Part shown: positions 5,835 to 6,647 of the stretch, piece by piece
Position numbering within the stretch: position 1 is the first letter of the stretch
How the letters are laid out: each line of letters starts with the position of its first letter
Source of the DNA: Hyphomicrobiales bacterium
GTDB taxonomy: Bacteria > Pseudomonadota > Alphaproteobacteria > Rhizobiales > Aestuariivirgaceae
Assembly: GCA_025356765.1 (NCBI GenBank)
Contig: JANXRO010000019.1
Location: 1-6,647 of the forward strand
Direction: 5' to 3'
DNA length: 6,647 bases
Translations under genes and position numbers: made by a program
Notes under the pieces: generated by a model
Databases searched by the model: none
What the model saw: the letters and a program-made list of their open reading frames with translations, nothing else
Told to the model about the DNA's origin: nothing

Positions 5835-6647
5835 ATGGAAAAAACCAGCCAAATGGGTTTTTGGAAAAAGCATCAACGCGCCTTAGCGCCGTGGATGTTT
5901 CTCGCCCCGGGCATACTTATGTTTATGGTCTATGTGATTTATCCAATTTTTCAGTCCATCGGCATCAGCTTTTATGAATGGGATGGCCTTGGGGCTAAAA
6001 CCTATGTTGGTCTTCAAAACTATAGAGACCTGTTGACGGATGATTCATTTTCCACTTCGCTTAAAAATAATGTGATTTGGCTTTTACTTTATCTTTTAGC
6101 CATTCCAGCGGGCTTGGCCGTGGCGCTTTTTCTGAACCAAACAGTCGCCGGCATCAGGCTTTATAAATCTCTTTTCTTTTTTCCGTTTGTCATCAGCCAA
6201 GTTGTCGTTGGCCTTATTTTCACTTGGTTTTATGCGCCGGGTTTTGGCATTTTGCCTCATGTGATCAATTTCTTTACGGGCACGCCAACGGCCATTCTTG
6301 CTGATGATCGTTTTGCAACGTTGGGCGTTATTGCTGCGGGCCTTTGGCCGCAGACTGCCTATTGCATGATCTTGTATCTCACCGGCTTGAACAACATCAG
6401 CCCAGACCAAGTTGAAGCTGCACGCATGGATAACGCCAAAGGCTGGTCTATGTTGTGGCACATTATCATTCCGCAATTGCGCCCCGCCACGTTCATTGCT
6501 TTGGTTGTAACTGTCATCGGCGCTTTGCGTTCTTTCGATTTGATTTCGGTGATGACAGTGGGCGGGCCTTTTGGCTCCACCCGCGTGTTGTCTTATTTCA
6601 TGTATGAACAATCACTATCGGAATATGGAACGGCCATGGGTTATGGC
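5835..6647 (+). CDS. Sugar ABC transporter permease, MalF/UgpA-like (C-terminus cut by window end)
   Basis: 271 codons run open to the window edge; about 20-40 more are expected. The protein is an inner-membrane channel subunit of the COG1175 (MalF/UgpA) type. After a basic N-terminus (WKKHQRALAP) comes the first helix WMFLAPGILMFMVYVIYPI, the family segment SFYEWDGL then YVGLQNYRDLL, four further hydrophobic helices, and the ABC-contacting loop E194-A-A-x6-G203 continuing to IIIPQLRP, where the ATPase docks. MTVGGPFGSTRVLSYFMYEQS near the end is the usual substrate-channel and last-helix region. The ATG is preceded by AAGGG at six bases. It sits 72 bp after the binding-protein gene, behind a terminator-like hairpin. 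A second permease and an ATPase are expected downstream but are not in the window. A different solute, such as glycerol-3-phosphate, cannot be excluded. Confidence 0.93.
   Translation, partial: MEKTSQMGFWKKHQRALAPWMFLAPGILMFMVYVIYPIFQSIGISFYEWDGLGAKTYVGLQNYRDLLTDDSFSTSLKNNVIWLLLYLLAIPAGLAVALFLNQTVAGIRLYKSLFFFPFVISQVVVGLIFTWFYAPGFGILPHVINFFTGTPTAILADDRFATLGVIAAGLWPQTAYCMILYLTGLNNISPDQVEAARMDNAKGWSMLWHIIIPQLRPATFIALVVTVIGALRSFDLISVMTVGGPFGSTRVLSYFMYEQSLSEYGTAMGYG

Noticed and set aside
5409..5876. A 155-codon open frame on the minus strand spanning the intercistronic gap.
   Set aside because: It is antisense to the binding-protein 3' end and runs through the terminator hairpin and the permease start, with no ribosome site or family motif.
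6096..6611. A 171-codon open frame on the minus strand.
   Set aside because: It lies wholly antisense to the permease, which has clear family motifs; its low-complexity polar translation matches no family I recognise.

Overview
The window reads as chromosomal DNA from an alphaproteobacterium, most likely a Rhizobiales-type organism of modest GC content. The main pointers are a full-length MbfA-type membrane ferritin preceded by a textbook Irr-type iron control element, a tRNA-Cys with an encoded CCA end, and a Rhizobium-style sugar ABC operon next to a divergent AraC-family regulator. I see no phage, insertion sequence, CRISPR array or toxin-antitoxin module. All long frames are intact. Both window ends cut through genes.

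Layout. (1) 1-146, minus: the first 48 codons of a serralysin-like (M10) secreted metalloprotease. (2) 147-335: an AT-rich divergent intergenic region ending in the inverted repeat TTAGAA-N3-TTCTAA just before mbfA. (3) 336-1292, plus: mbfA, a ferritin-like di-iron domain fused to a VIT1/CCC1-like membrane domain. (4) 3307-1275, minus: a two-gene operon, a DMT/EamA permease followed by a D-2-hydroxyacid dehydrogenase, joined by a 4-bp ATGA overlap. The dehydrogenase gene runs 18 bp into the 3' end of mbfA. (5) 3399-3472, plus: tRNA-Cys(GCA). (6) 4395-3481, minus: an AraC-family regulator with a cupin sensor domain. (7) 4396-4535: a divergent control region with an 11-bp direct repeat at a 21-bp period and a leader hairpin. 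(8) 4536-5762, plus: a sugar-binding protein. (9) 5777-5818: a strong intercistronic stem-loop with a T-rich tail. (10) 5835 to the window end, plus: a MalF/UgpA-like permease, cut off just after its conserved EAA loop.

How the parts may work together. mbfA is probably an iron-detoxification or export gene, repressed by Irr when iron is scarce and released when iron or peroxide is high. The AraC regulator very likely controls the divergent sugar ABC operon through the 21-bp-period repeat, which has the same geometry as the AraC I1/I2 half-sites. The hairpin after the binding-protein gene probably lets only part of transcription continue into the permease genes, giving an excess of binding protein. 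The EamA/dehydrogenase pair looks like a translationally coupled uptake or efflux and redox module for an unknown hydroxy or keto acid.

I did not find a convincing new multi-gene system. The most informative signals are regulatory: the Irr box, the AraC-type direct repeat and the leader hairpin. The tRNA-Cys also departs from consensus at two positions.
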